From Pseudomonadota bacterium (GTDB lineage Bacteria > Desulfobacterota > Syntrophorhabdia > Syntrophorhabdales > Syntrophorhabdaceae), in assembly GCA_026388315.1 (NCBI GenBank), contig JAPLKA010000055.1, forward strand, positions 62,001-126,000: a stretch of DNA of 64,000 nt. The letters are read 5' to 3'. A model generated the notes under the pieces. The model was not told the DNA's origin. It was given only the letters and a program-made list of their open reading frames with translations, and ran no database searches. A program made the translations under genes and the position numbers. Positions 48,802 through 56,777 of the stretch are shown piece after piece (within the stretch, counting starts at the first letter, position 1; every line of letters begins with the position of its first letter).

Positions 48802-50742
48802 CTAAGTTAAGGGGTGTCTGACCACCGAACTGGACAATAGCTGGACAATAGCGCCGATGGGTTTTTCCTTGTTGTAGATGCTCAGCACATCTTCAACGGT
48901 GAGGGGTTCAAAATAGAGCTTATCCGATGTGTCATAGTCTGTTGAAACTGTTTCTGGGTTGCAGTTTACCATAATCGATTCGTATCCCTCATCACGGAGC
49001 GTAAATGCTGCATGAACGCAGGTATAATCAAACTCTATGCCCTGACCGATTCTGTTCGGGCCGCCGCCGAGAATCATCACCTTGGACCTGTCGCTTACCT
49101 TCACTTCATCAGGGGCGTTATATGTGGAATAGTAGTATGCGGCATCCGCCCCGCTCACCGGCACAGTACACCAAGCCTGAGCCATACCAAGGGCAATCCT
49201 CCTGTTACGGATATCCGGTTCTTTCATGCCAAGGATCTGTGCAAGGTATTTATCTGAGAATCCGTCTTTTTTGGCCTTGACGAGAAGCTCGTCGGGAAAT
49301 TCTTTCCCCTTGTATTGCAGGATTTCCTCTTCTAATTCCACCAATTCTTTCATCTGCTGGATGAACCAATGTTTTATTTTTGTTTTTTCAAAAAGTTCAT
49401 CTACTGTGGCGCCTTTTCTCAGGGCTTCGTACATGATGAATTGCCGTTCTGACGAAGGTTCGTTGAGTAGCCTCATAAGCTCTTGAACAGGCAATTCATT
49501 AAAATTCTTCGCAAAACCTAATCCATACCTTTTGATTTCCAGGGACCGAATTGCCTTTTGAAAAGCCTCTTTATAGGTTTTTCCGATGCTCATTGCTTCG
49601 CCGACTGCCTTCATCTGGGTTCCGAGTTTGTCTTCTGCTTCTCTGAATTTTTCGAAGGCCCACCTGGCAAATTTGATAACCACGTATTCCCCTGATGGTG
49701 TATATTTGTCGAGTGTCCCGCCGCGGTAGTAGGGAATGTCGCTCAGCTTATATCCTCCTGCGAGTTTTGCAGAGATAAAGGCAATCGGGAATCCTGTGGC
49801 CTTTGATGCAAGGGCTGATGAACGGGAGGTTCTGGGGTTGATTTCGATAACAACTACCTTGCCATCAACCGGATTATGGGCAAACTGGATATTTGTCCCG
49901 CCGATAACCTGAATGGCCTCGACGATGCGGTAAGAATATACCTGAAGTTTCTTCTGCAGCTTTTCAGAGATGGTCAACATGGGTGCGGAGCAGAAGGAGT
50001 CGCCTGTGTGGACACCCATAGCATCAATATTTTCGATGAAACATACGGTAATCATATTATTATCGGCGTCCCGGACAACCTCCAGTTCAAGCTCTTCCCA
50101 GCCTATTACCGCCTCTTCTATGAGTACCTGGCCGATGAGACTTACGGAAATTCCTCGTGAACTGATTATCTTCAGCTCTTCTTGATTATAAGCAATGCCT
50201 CCTCCTGTACCCCCCATAGTATATGCCGGCCTTATAACAACAGGATAGCCGAGCTTGTCGGCGATCTGGAGAGCTTCCTCTACAGAATAGGCGAGGGCGC
50301 TTTCCGGCATGGGTATATCGAGCTTGCTCATCGTCTTTTTAAATTCATCCCTGTCTTCGCCGCGCTCAATGGCATCTGCCTTGACCCCGATAATCTGGAC
50401 GCCATGCTTCTCAAGGATACCTTTCTTTGAAAGGGCTGCAGCGAGATTTAATCCCGTCTGGCCACCGAGGTTAGGGAGTAATCCCTGTGGTTTTTCCTTT
50501 ATAATGATTTTTTCGACAGCCTCAATCGTTAACGGCTCAATATATGTTGCATCGGCCATGCCTGGGTCTGTCATAATGGTGGCAGGATTTGAATTGACGA
50601 GTACGATCTTGTATCCTGCTGCTCTCAGCGCTTTGCATGCCTGGGTACCTGAATAGTCAAACTCGCATGCCTGTCCGATGATAATAGGCCCTGAACCGAT
50701 AATGAGAACCTTATCTATTCCTTGAATTTTTGGTATATTCAT
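48802..50742 (-). CDS. carB: CarB N-terminal part, truncated by frameshift
   Basis: A 646-aa frame with the carboxyphosphate ATP-grasp domain of CarB (KVLIIGSGPIIIGQACEFDY, PVVIRPAYTMGGTGGG, EINPRTSRSSALASKATGFP), the oligomerisation domain, and the beginning of the second synthetase domain (VMILGGGPNRIGQGIEFDYT). It ends with an aberrant tail (LLSSSVVRHPLT) created by the duplication; the correct continuation would be VQFGGQTPLNL. No carA is visible adjacent. As a split product it would lack the second phosphorylation site. Confidence 0.9.
   Translation of the reverse strand: MNIPKIQGIDKVLIIGSGPIIIGQACEFDYSGTQACKALRAAGYKIVLVNSNPATIMTDPGMADATYIEPLTIEAVEKIIIKEKPQGLLPNLGGQTGLNLAAALSKKGILEKHGVQIIGVKADAIERGEDRDEFKKTMSKLDIPMPESALAYSVEEALQIADKLGYPVVIRPAYTMGGTGGGIAYNQEELKIISSRGISVSLIGQVLIEEAVIGWEELELEVVRDADNNMITVCFIENIDAMGVHTGDSFCSAPMLTISEKLQKKLQVYSYRIVEAIQVIGGTNIQFAHNPVDGKVVVIEINPRTSRSSALASKATGFPIAFISAKLAGGYKLSDIPYYRGGTLDKYTPSGEYVVIKFARWAFEKFREAEDKLGTQMKAVGEAMSIGKTYKEAFQKAIRSLEIKRYGLGFAKNFNELPVQELMRLLNEPSSERQFIMYEALRKGATVDELFEKTKIKHWFIQQMKELVELEEEILQYKGKEFPDELLVKAKKDGFSDKYLAQILGMKEPDIRNRRIALGMAQAWCTVPVSGADAAYYYSTYNAPDEVKVSDRSKVMILGGGPNRIGQGIEFDYTCVHAAFTLRDEGYESIMVNCNPETVSTDYDTSDKLYFEPLTVEDVLSIYNKEKPIGAIVQLLSSSVVRHPLT
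48830..48851. repeat. Exact 11-bp tandem duplication in carB
   Basis: CTGGACAATAG occurs twice without a gap (48830-48840, 48841-48851). Deleting one unit restores the reading GAIVQFGGQTP on the minus strand. Since 11 is not a multiple of 3, the duplication alone explains the split gene. Confidence 0.95.
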
Positions 50743-50898
50743 TTTCTATTCCTTTCTCCGGGATTTTGGATGAGTTTTGGCTGAAGAATACTATCAAAGC
50801 ATGATGATGAGAGTCAAGCTTTTTGGGACAAATATTCCCTTGATATTTTAGGGTTAATCAATAATAATATTGAAACTGTTTTTTGAAAAGGAGGTAAC

Positions 50899-52113
50899 AT
50901 GAAGCCAGTTGAAATAAAACCTGACATTTTCTGGGTCGGAGCGATTGACTGGGGTATAAGGGATTTCCACGGGTATATCACACAGAACGGAACGACATAC
51001 AACAACTATCTTATTAAAGACGAACAGGTAACGCTCATAGATACAGTAAAACATGATTTTTGCTCTATAACTGTAGAAAATATAAAAAGAATTGTTGATA
51101 TATCCAAGATACAGAACCTCGTGGTAAACCATATCGAACCTGACCATGCGAGCAGTATCGACATGATTATGAAGCTCATTCCCAAAGCAACCATCTATAT
51201 CAGCGAGAGGGGAAAGAAAGGAATCGAACGTTATTTTGACACATCGCAATGGACATTCAAGGTCGTGAAGAACGGTGATACCCTGAACATTGGGAAATAT
51301 ACCCTCCTTTTCCTTGAAACACCAATGCTTCACTGGCCTGACTCTATGGTGACATATGTTAAGGAGGCGAAACTGCTCATCTCCCAGGATGCCTTCGGGC
51401 AGCACATAGCAACTGCAGCGCGATTTGATGATGAGTTTATGGAATGCCATTCGCAATTTGAGCTGGAAGATGCGATTGTCGATTATTATGCAAACATCCT
51501 CATGCCTTTTGGCCAACTCATTAAAACAAAGATTGCAGATATTGTGAAGGCCGGCCTTGAGATCGACATGATAGCCCCTGACCACGGCATCATCTGGAGA
51601 AAGGACCCCGGTAAGATCATTCAGAAGTACCTCGATCTGGCGAACAATAAGGCGGATCTCCGTGTGGCAGTTATTTACGATACCATGTGGCACAGCACAG
51701 AGCACATGACATATCCCATTATGCAGGGGATAAAGGACGAGGGTGTAGATTGCAGGGTTATAAAGCTTCGTTCATCCCCTATGAGCGAAGCGATCAAGGA
51801 ATTTTGGAAGGCAAGAGGCGCCCTCATAGGCACCCCTACTATGAACAACGTCATGTTCCCTTCCGTGGCAGAATTTTTGTATCACCTGGGGGGACTGAGG
51901 CCTAAAGGGAGAATGGCCGGCGCCTTTGGCAGCTTCGGCTGGGGTGGCGGTGCTGTAAAGGAGGCTTACGAGTCATTCAGGAAGATGGGTCTCGAAATTG
52001 TTGAGCCCGGTGTTCAGGTCCAGTACAAGCCAACCCTTGACGACGAGCAGAAATGTTACGAATTCGGGAAAGAGTTTGCAGCGAAGGTGAAGGAATACCA
52101 TAAAAACTTTTAA
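50899..52113 (+). CDS. Flavodiiron protein (FprA/ROO type)
   Basis: A 404-aa protein with a metallo-beta-lactamase di-iron domain (NHIEPDHASS, the HxExD ligands; LHWPDSM; SQDAFGQHIA; PDHGIIW) and a C-terminal flavodoxin domain (VIYDTMWHSTEHM FMN loop; GTPTMNN; FGSFGWGGGAVK). It reduces O2 to water (or NO to N2O) with electrons from rubredoxin or F420-type donors. RBS AAGGAGG. It is followed by rubrerythrin, giving a compact oxygen/peroxide defence set. Confidence 0.92.
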   Translation: MKPVEIKPDIFWVGAIDWGIRDFHGYITQNGTTYNNYLIKDEQVTLIDTVKHDFCSITVENIKRIVDISKIQNLVVNHIEPDHASSIDMIMKLIPKATIYISERGKKGIERYFDTSQWTFKVVKNGDTLNIGKYTLLFLETPMLHWPDSMVTYVKEAKLLISQDAFGQHIATAARFDDEFMECHSQFELEDAIVDYYANILMPFGQLIKTKIADIVKAGLEIDMIAPDHGIIWRKDPGKIIQKYLDLANNKADLRVAVIYDTMWHSTEHMTYPIMQGIKDEGVDCRVIKLRSSPMSEAIKEFWKARGALIGTPTMNNVMFPSVAEFLYHLGGLRPKGRMAGAFGSFGWGGGAVKEAYESFRKMGLEIVEPGVQVQYKPTLDDEQKCYEFGKEFAAKVKEYHKNF

Positions 52114-52118
52114 TAATA

Positions 52119-52182
52119 GCGTAGAGCGTGGAGCGTATATTAAAGAGGTTCAGAAGCTATCCGCTGACCGCTAAACGCTAAA
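52119..52182. repeat. Heptamer repeats between the flavodiiron and rubrerythrin genes
   Basis: GCGTAGA, GCGTGGA, GCGTATA (52119-52139), then GCTATCC, GCTGACC, GCTAAAC, GCTAAAA (52155-52182) directly before the rubrerythrin ribosome-binding site. Confidence 0.85.
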
Positions 52183-52197
52183 AAAATGGAGGTAATT

Positions 52198-52692
52198 ATG
52201 TCCAGGACAGAAAACGACCTCAAAGAAGCATTTGCCGGGGAATCGCAGGCGAACAGGAAATATCTTGCATTTGCAAAGAAGGCCGATGATGAAGGCTACA
52301 AACAGGTTGCAAAACTCTTCAGGGCAGCGGCAGAAGCCGAGACAGTTCATGCTCACAACCATCTCAGGGAGTTGAAAGGCATAAAGAGCACAAAAGAGAA
52401 CCTTGAGGAGGCGATAACCGGCGAATCACATGAGTTCCAGCACATGTATCCTGCTATGATTGAGGATGCAAAGGCAGAAGGCAATAACGGTGCATTGAGA
52501 AGCTTCCACATTGCAAATGAAGTAGAGAAAATGCATGCAGCGCTCTATAAGAAGGCCCTCGACAATATTGGAAAAAACGAAGAAACAGATTACTATATCT
52601 GTAAGGTCTGCGGGGCTACCATAGAGCACGAAGCGCCGGATGTATGTCCTGTGTGCGGCGCAAAGAAGATGGCGTTTTACAAAGTCGAATAA
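52198..52692 (+). CDS. Rubrerythrin
   Basis: A 164-aa rubrerythrin from ATG 52198 (an in-frame ATG 12 bp earlier overlaps the GGAGG RBS). The ferritin-like domain has FAGESQANRKYLAFA, AEAETVHAHNHL, ITGESHEFQHMYPAM and IANEVEKMHAALY. A C-terminal rubredoxin-like domain has ICKVCG and CPVCGAKK knuckles. It reduces hydrogen peroxide in anaerobes. Downstream flavoprotein gene follows after 9 bp. Confidence 0.93.
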   Translation: MSRTENDLKEAFAGESQANRKYLAFAKKADDEGYKQVAKLFRAAAEAETVHAHNHLRELKGIKSTKENLEEAITGESHEFQHMYPAMIEDAKAEGNNGALRSFHIANEVEKMHAALYKKALDNIGKNEETDYYICKVCGATIEHEAPDVCPVCGAKKMAFYKVE

Positions 52693-52701
52693 AACAATAC
52701 A

Positions 52702-53274
52702 ATGAATGTTGTTGCATTCCATGGCAGTCCGAGGGTGGGGGGGAATACGGACCTCCTCCTCGGAGAAACACTCAAGCCTATCTATGATGGTGGGCATGAT
52801 GTTGTTCTGTTCAGGCTTAACCTCATGAACATAAAACCCTGTCAGAATTGCGGTGGTTGTGAAGAAACGGGGATATGCGTAAACCATGACGATATGGAAA
52901 AAATTTACGGTGCAATCAGGGGGGCGGACAGGGTTATTATCGCCTCACCCGTTTTTTTCCTGGGTTTGTCTGCTCAAACGAAAATCATGATTGACAGGTG
53001 CCAGGCCTTCTGGTGCGAAAAATACCTTTTAAAGAGGGAAATTTCCGGAGGGCAGTATGGCAGGAAGGGGCTTTTACTTATCGCCGGAGGGATGAAAAAA
53101 GAGATTGGTATCAGCTGTAGCGAAGCAACGGCAAAGGCCTTTTTCAGGTCAATCAGCGCTCCTGAGCATGAGACCCTGGGTTTTCTTGGTATAGAACACA
53201 AGGGAGCTATCCTCGATCACCCCACGGCGTTATCGGACGCATATACTGCCGGTGTGAAACTTGTTGGGCTGTAA
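52702..53274 (+). CDS. NADPH-dependent FMN reductase-like iron-sulfur flavoprotein
   Basis: A 190-aa flavodoxin-fold protein: FHGSPRVGGNTDLLL (FMN phosphate loop), ASPVFFLGLSAQTKIMIDRC (flavin contact). The compact Cys motif PCQNCGGCEETGIC near residues 46-60 (CxxCxxC...C) is what iron-sulfur flavoproteins (Isf) use for a 4Fe-4S cluster. Located 9 bp after rubrerythrin, it may supply electrons for peroxide or O2 reduction. Confidence 0.8.
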   Translation: MNVVAFHGSPRVGGNTDLLLGETLKPIYDGGHDVVLFRLNLMNIKPCQNCGGCEETGICVNHDDMEKIYGAIRGADRVIIASPVFFLGLSAQTKIMIDRCQAFWCEKYLLKREISGGQYGRKGLLLIAGGMKKEIGISCSEATAKAFFRSISAPEHETLGFLGIEHKGAILDHPTALSDAYTAGVKLVGL

Positions 53275-53339
53275 AGGTCATAAAGCTATGGAACCGTTAA
53301 TATAAACATATAATTCATACTATGGAGGAGTTTTTAATA

Positions 53340-54398
53340 ATGAGAATTGAGAAGGCATTGGAAAGTAAAAGACATGAAGTTGATTTTGATAATCTTAATT
53401 TTGGCGAGAAGTTTTCAGACCACATGGTAAGTTTTGAATACAGGGATGATAAGTGGCAGACCCCGGAGATTATTCCTTTTGGCAACATAAGCGTATCACC
53501 ATCGATGTGTTCCTTACATTACGGACAGATGATTTTTGAAGGGCTCAAGGCCTTTTTTGCCGGTGACAGGATAAATATTTTCCGTCCTGAAAAGTATCAT
53601 GAACGTCACAACAGGTCCTGTAAGAGACTCTGCATTCCCCCCATGGAGCAGGAGTTATTTATCAGGGTCATAAAGGCGCTTGTTACCCTTGACAGCGAGT
53701 GGGTTCCAAGAGGGAAGGGGACTGCGCTCTATATTCGCCCCTTTATCTTTGCTACGGAAAATTTTTTAGGGGTCAAGGTTTCTGACACATATCGGTTCAT
53801 GGTTATTACTTCCCCTGTGGGTGCGTATTACAGAGAGGGTTTGAACCCTGTGAGGCTCATTACATCTGGAGCCTATACGAGGGCAGCAAGGGGTGGTCTC
53901 GGTGAAGCAAAGACACCGGCAAACTATGCTGCGAGTCTTTTTCCGGCAGAGGAGGCCAAACATAAAGGATACACACAGGTGCTCTGGCTTGATGGCATCG
54001 AAGATAGATTTGTCGAAGAAGTGGGAACAATGAACATTTGCTTTGTCATTGACGGTACGTTAATAACCCCCTCTCTGGATGGGACGATTCTTCCCGGTAT
54101 AACGAGAGATTCCGTGATTATGCTTGCTAAGGATTGGGGAATAAGAGTTGAGGAACGGCCCATTTCCATTGACGAAGTTATTGCGGCATCAAAAAATGGA
54201 ACACTGCAGGAGGTGTTTGGTACAGGAACTGCTGCAGTTATCTCACCGGTTGGAGAAATCAGGCATCATGAAGAGACCATTATAGTAAACGATATGAAAA
54301 TAGGGGAATTCTCCCAGAGGTTCTATGACGAGATAACGGGTATTCAGTATGGTGAACTGAAAGACCGTTACGGCTGGATACTCTCGATACCTCTGTGA
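53340..54398 (+). CDS. ilvE: Branched-chain amino acid aminotransferase
   Basis: A 352-aa class IV PLP enzyme of the BCAT II type from ATG 53340; an upstream in-frame ATG overlaps the GGAGG site. Motifs: LHYGQMIFEGLKAF, the PLP-Lys region GGLGEAKTPANYAAS, YTQVLWLDG, VEEVGTMNICFV and LPGITRDSV. It interconverts Leu/Ile/Val and their keto acids. No other ilv genes nearby. Confidence 0.92.
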   Translation: MRIEKALESKRHEVDFDNLNFGEKFSDHMVSFEYRDDKWQTPEIIPFGNISVSPSMCSLHYGQMIFEGLKAFFAGDRINIFRPEKYHERHNRSCKRLCIPPMEQELFIRVIKALVTLDSEWVPRGKGTALYIRPFIFATENFLGVKVSDTYRFMVITSPVGAYYREGLNPVRLITSGAYTRAARGGLGEAKTPANYAASLFPAEEAKHKGYTQVLWLDGIEDRFVEEVGTMNICFVIDGTLITPSLDGTILPGITRDSVIMLAKDWGIRVEERPISIDEVIAASKNGTLQEVFGTGTAAVISPVGEIRHHEETIIVNDMKIGEFSQRFYDEITGIQYGELKDRYGWILSIPL

Positions 54399-54466
54399 GA
54401 TGTACAGTTGGCAGCCGCAGGCAGTAAGAAACATGGAATCGGTTCCTGTGGTGCTGGAGGTTTTGG

Positions 54467-55441
54467 ATGGATATTGAATTGAAAAGGCTAACAGACAAGG
54501 CGATTGCCGAAAAAGCCATTAACCCTGACGATGCAGTAATTCTTTATAACATTGGGAAAGAAAAGCCCTTTCTCCTCATGGCATACGCATCTGAAGTGAG
54601 GGACTATTACAAAGGCAGGCATGTATCTCTGTGCTCCATCGTGAATGCAAAGTCAGGCTTGTGTCCTGAAAATTGCAGATTTTGTGCCCAGTCGGTCCAT
54701 CACCATACCCATGCAGAGATATACCCGCTTATCCCGAAGGATGAAATTATTGAAAAGGCAAAAGAAGCAAAAGAGTCCGGCGCCCATATGTTCAGCATTG
54801 TTACAAGCGGTACGCGGATTGAAGGAAATAACGAATGGAAAGAAATTGAAGAGGCCATCAGGGGAATGGTCAGGGTAGGCATTAAGCCCTGCGCCTCCAT
54901 CGGCATGCTTGACGAAGAGAGGGCGCAAAGGTTGAAAGAGGTAGGTTTATTCCGTTACCACCACAACCTTGAAACAGCGCGGAGCAACTTTGATGCTATC
55001 TGTTCCACCCACGATTATGAAGAGGATATTGAGACTGTGAAAAACGCTCAAAAGGCAGGCCTTTCTGTCTGTTCAGGGGGTATTATCGGTCTTGGAGAAA
55101 CGATGGAGCAGCGCATTGAAATGGCATTCACTCTGAAAGATATTGATGTGGACTCTGTACCCATCAATATCCTCAATCCGATTGAAGGAACTCCCCTTGC
55201 ACACATGCAGCCATTGACCCCTGTTGAAATTTTAATCACCATTGCGCTTTACCGGTTTATTCTCCCGGACAAAGACATTAAACTCTGCGGCGGAAAAGAG
55301 AAAAACTTGCGACAATTACTTCCCCTCGGAATAGTGGCAGGTTGTAACTCTTTCATGACGGGGAATTACCTCACCACCCTCGGAAGGGACGCAGCAAGCG
55401 ATATAGAAATGATCAAGGACCTCGGATTTACCGTAACGTAA
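54467..55441 (+). CDS. bioB: Biotin synthase
   Basis: A 324-aa radical-SAM enzyme converting dethiobiotin to biotin. The SAM-binding 4Fe-4S motif is C66-PEN-C70-RF-C73. The family stretch CSGGIIGLGETMEQRIEMAF and VPINILNPIEGTP are intact, as is the conserved Arg/Cys set for the auxiliary cluster. RBS GGAGG. Other bio genes are not in the window. The ParB-like fragment begins just after its stop. Confidence 0.93.
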   Translation: MDIELKRLTDKAIAEKAINPDDAVILYNIGKEKPFLLMAYASEVRDYYKGRHVSLCSIVNAKSGLCPENCRFCAQSVHHHTHAEIYPLIPKDEIIEKAKEAKESGAHMFSIVTSGTRIEGNNEWKEIEEAIRGMVRVGIKPCASIGMLDEERAQRLKEVGLFRYHHNLETARSNFDAICSTHDYEEDIETVKNAQKAGLSVCSGGIIGLGETMEQRIEMAFTLKDIDVDSVPINILNPIEGTPLAHMQPLTPVEILITIALYRFILPDKDIKLCGGKEKNLRQLLPLGIVAGCNSFMTGNYLTTLGRDAASDIEMIKDLGFTVT

Positions 55442-55442
55442 T

Positions 55443-55600
55443 TCTCGGATCACTACCTGAATCTCATCGGAAAGTTTTAATAGCGAAAGCCCGTTAAACA
55501 GCGTTTTTGTTGACTTTACGGTGATTTCAAGAATTGCCGCAACCGTTGCGGCAATTGCATCAGATACCACAAAGACAGAAGATACTTGTTTTATTGGTTT
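55443..55600 (-). pseudogene. Fragment of ParB-like gene (copy B)
   Basis: The minus strand reads VVSDAIAATVAAILEITVKS then TKTLFNGLSLLKLSDEIQVV, collinear with the ParB-like pseudogene at 13.8 kb (VATVATALQISGKSTKTLFN, GLSLLKLSPEIQ). Only ~50 codons around the HTH are left, with no start and no C-terminal part. It lies between bioB and a toxin-antitoxin module and overlaps the module's promoter on the other strand. Confidence 0.75.
55532..55556. repeat. Palindrome in ParB-like fragment B
   Basis: AATTGCCGCAAC-C-GTTGCGGCAATT: perfect 12-bp arms around one base. Homologous in position to 13862-13878 and 56519-56543. Confidence 0.9.
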
Positions 55601-55616
55601 CACAATGCTACAATTG
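55586..55616 (+). promoter_or_regulatory. Toxin-antitoxin promoter with palindromic operator
   Basis: TTGTTT (55586-55591), 17-bp spacer, TACAAT (55609-55614). The palindrome TACAATTGTA overlaps the -10 box, a natural site for antitoxin autorepression. The RBS AGGAGG follows at 55621. Confidence 0.55.
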
Positions 55617-55632
55617 TAACAGGAGGTGTTGT

Positions 55633-55848
55633 ATGAGTGTAGCGATCCGCATTGATGACGAATTATACGAAGTAGCAAAACGGAGAGCCGAGGTGGAATG
55701 TCGTACGGTGCCCTTGCAGGTAGCTTACTGGGCCAAGATAGGAAGGGCCGCTCTTGATAACCCTGATCTGCCCATTGAATTCATTCGTGATATATTGGCG
55801 GCTAAGAAACAGGGAGATTTTGAACCCTTTGAATTTACCAAAGAATGA
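55633..55848 (+). CDS. ParD-like antitoxin
   Basis: A 71-aa protein from ATG 55633 behind AGGAGG; the open frame extends further back but not plausibly. MSVAIRIDDELYEVAKRRAE and RTVPLQVAYWAKIGRAAL give the ribbon-helix-helix of the ParD-like antitoxin family. An acidic/aromatic tail (FEPFEFTKE) should bind the toxin. It overlaps the toxin gene by 4 bp (ATGA). Confidence 0.85.
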   Translation: MSVAIRIDDELYEVAKRRAEVECRTVPLQVAYWAKIGRAALDNPDLPIEFIRDILAAKKQGDFEPFEFTKE

Positions 55849-56117
55849 AGACTGTTCAGACACCATACTTCAGGCGCAACTACAAAAAGCTTCATGCGAA
55901 TCAAATCAAGCCGGTATATGAAGCAATCCGGCACATTCTTTCCGATGTGTCATGTGGTGAAGAAAAAAGAGGTGATCTCGCCGGGGTACGGGTATACAAA
56001 TTCCGCGTCCTGGAACAGCAGTTTCTTCTGGCATATGGTTTCGATAAAGAAACCTTGTTTTTACTTGCCTTGGGCGTCCACGAAAACTTTTACCGGGATT
56101 TGAAAAAGGCAAGGTAA
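55845..56117 (+). CDS. RelE/ParE-family toxin
   Basis: A 90-aa toxin-fold protein: YFRRNYKKLHANQIKPVYEA, then GDLAGVRVYKFRVLEQQFLL, and LGVHENFYRDLKK at the end. The 'aGvRvyKFRv..qqfLlaY' strand pair is typical of RelE-superfamily toxins. Coupled to the ParD-like antitoxin. It is followed by 660 bp without an intact gene. Confidence 0.85.
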   Translation: MKTVQTPYFRRNYKKLHANQIKPVYEAIRHILSDVSCGEEKRGDLAGVRVYKFRVLEQQFLLAYGFDKETLFLLALGVHENFYRDLKKAR

Positions 56118-56271
56118 AATACTTCTTGTGCATTTATTTATCGGACTTGTAAGGTCTAAAGAATCCGATTGATCATGTTGAAGCATCAAACCCGGATATT
56201 CCCATCTAAGATTACGAAGCCGCAAAGTTCTTCCGGCTTTTACCGAAATAGTTAACTAAAAAGTGATGCAT

Positions 56272-56407
56272 TCGTAAAAAGTCAAAATACCGTCACTCCC
56301 GTGAAAACTGGAGTCCAGAACACATTGAAATCACTGGATGTTGCTTCGCAAGTAAAGACACCCACTTCGTAGGAATAACAAAACTACAGAAATACGACTT
56401 TTTACGA
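56272..56407. mobile_element. MITE-like element with 12-bp terminal inverted repeats
   Basis: TCGTAAAAAGTC (56272-56283) and GACTTTTTACGA (56396-56407) are perfect inverted termini around ~110 bp with no coding capacity. The interior has ACTCCCGTGAAAACTGGAGT-type partial palindromes. Its right end abuts the ParB-like fragment at 56408. It has the form of a non-autonomous transposon or palindromic repeat unit. Confidence 0.65.
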
Positions 56408-56423
56408 GACCATCATATTTACA

Positions 56424-56446
56424 TTCTCCGCCACAGTGGCGGAGAA
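56424..56446. repeat. Second palindrome in ParB-like fragment C
   Basis: TTCTCCGCCAC-A-GTGGCGGAGAA: perfect 11-bp arms around one base, with the same centre type (CAC-N-GTG) as the other three. Confidence 0.9.
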
Positions 56447-56518
56447 CCCCTCAGAAGAAAGTTTCAAAAGTAAAATCGTGCTAAGTAGCGTCCGTGTTGA
56501 CTTTACGGAGATTTGAGC

Positions 56519-56543
56519 AATTGCATTCACAGTGAATGCAATT
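56519..56543. repeat. Palindrome in ParB-like fragment C at the shared position
   Basis: AATTGCATTCAC-A-GTGAATGCAATT: perfect 12-bp arms around one base. Arms differ from copies A and B at several paired positions. Confidence 0.9.
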
Positions 56544-56619
56544 TCCTCCGATACCGAGTCGGGTCTCCTCATGGTGTTTACCAACTCGCCCATCACCCCG
56601 TCAAGTTCGTACCCCTTTG

Positions 56620-56649
56620 CCTGCCTGTGCCTGGGTTGTGGCAGACAGG
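56620..56649. repeat. 30-bp hairpin repeat, copy 2
   Basis: CCTGCCTGTGCC, 8-base centre TGGGTTGT, GGCAGACAGG: the same arms as 44365-44394. It lies at the 5' break of ParB-like fragment C. Nothing else is recognised in 56650-56777. Confidence 0.7.
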
Positions 56650-56777
56650 TTACAAATTGCCCCCAAAAACAGCACTTTAAGCCCTGAAATTGGCCATTTT
56701 CCATACATAAAACGATTTGCTTCAACGGGTTGGCTTGGTCTGACCCCAATCGGACAGTGATGACTATTCTTTATGTG

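Larger units (their letters stand above)
56408..56622 (-). pseudogene. Fragment of ParB-like gene (copy C)
   Basis: The minus strand reads AKGYELDGVMGELVNTMRRP, SVSEEIAFTVNAIAQISVKS and TRTLLSTILLLKLSSEGF, collinear with KGYDVDGVMSDLIKYDRKPE...VATVATALQISGKSTKTLFN of the 13.8-kb pseudogene. It begins at a 30-bp hairpin repeat and ends at the MITE-like element, so both ends are replaced. It carries two palindromes, one at the shared position and one at the 3' end. Confidence 0.75.

Noticed and set aside
49005-50656. Plus-strand ORFs across carB
   Set aside because: They are antisense shadows of a highly conserved gene; no independent coding evidence.
56118-56777. Search for tRNA or a small RNA gene in the gene-free stretch
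   Set aside because: No cloverleaf or tRNA-like T-loop (GGTTCRA) arrangement seen; the stretch is explained by the MITE-like element, the ParB fragment and a hairpin.
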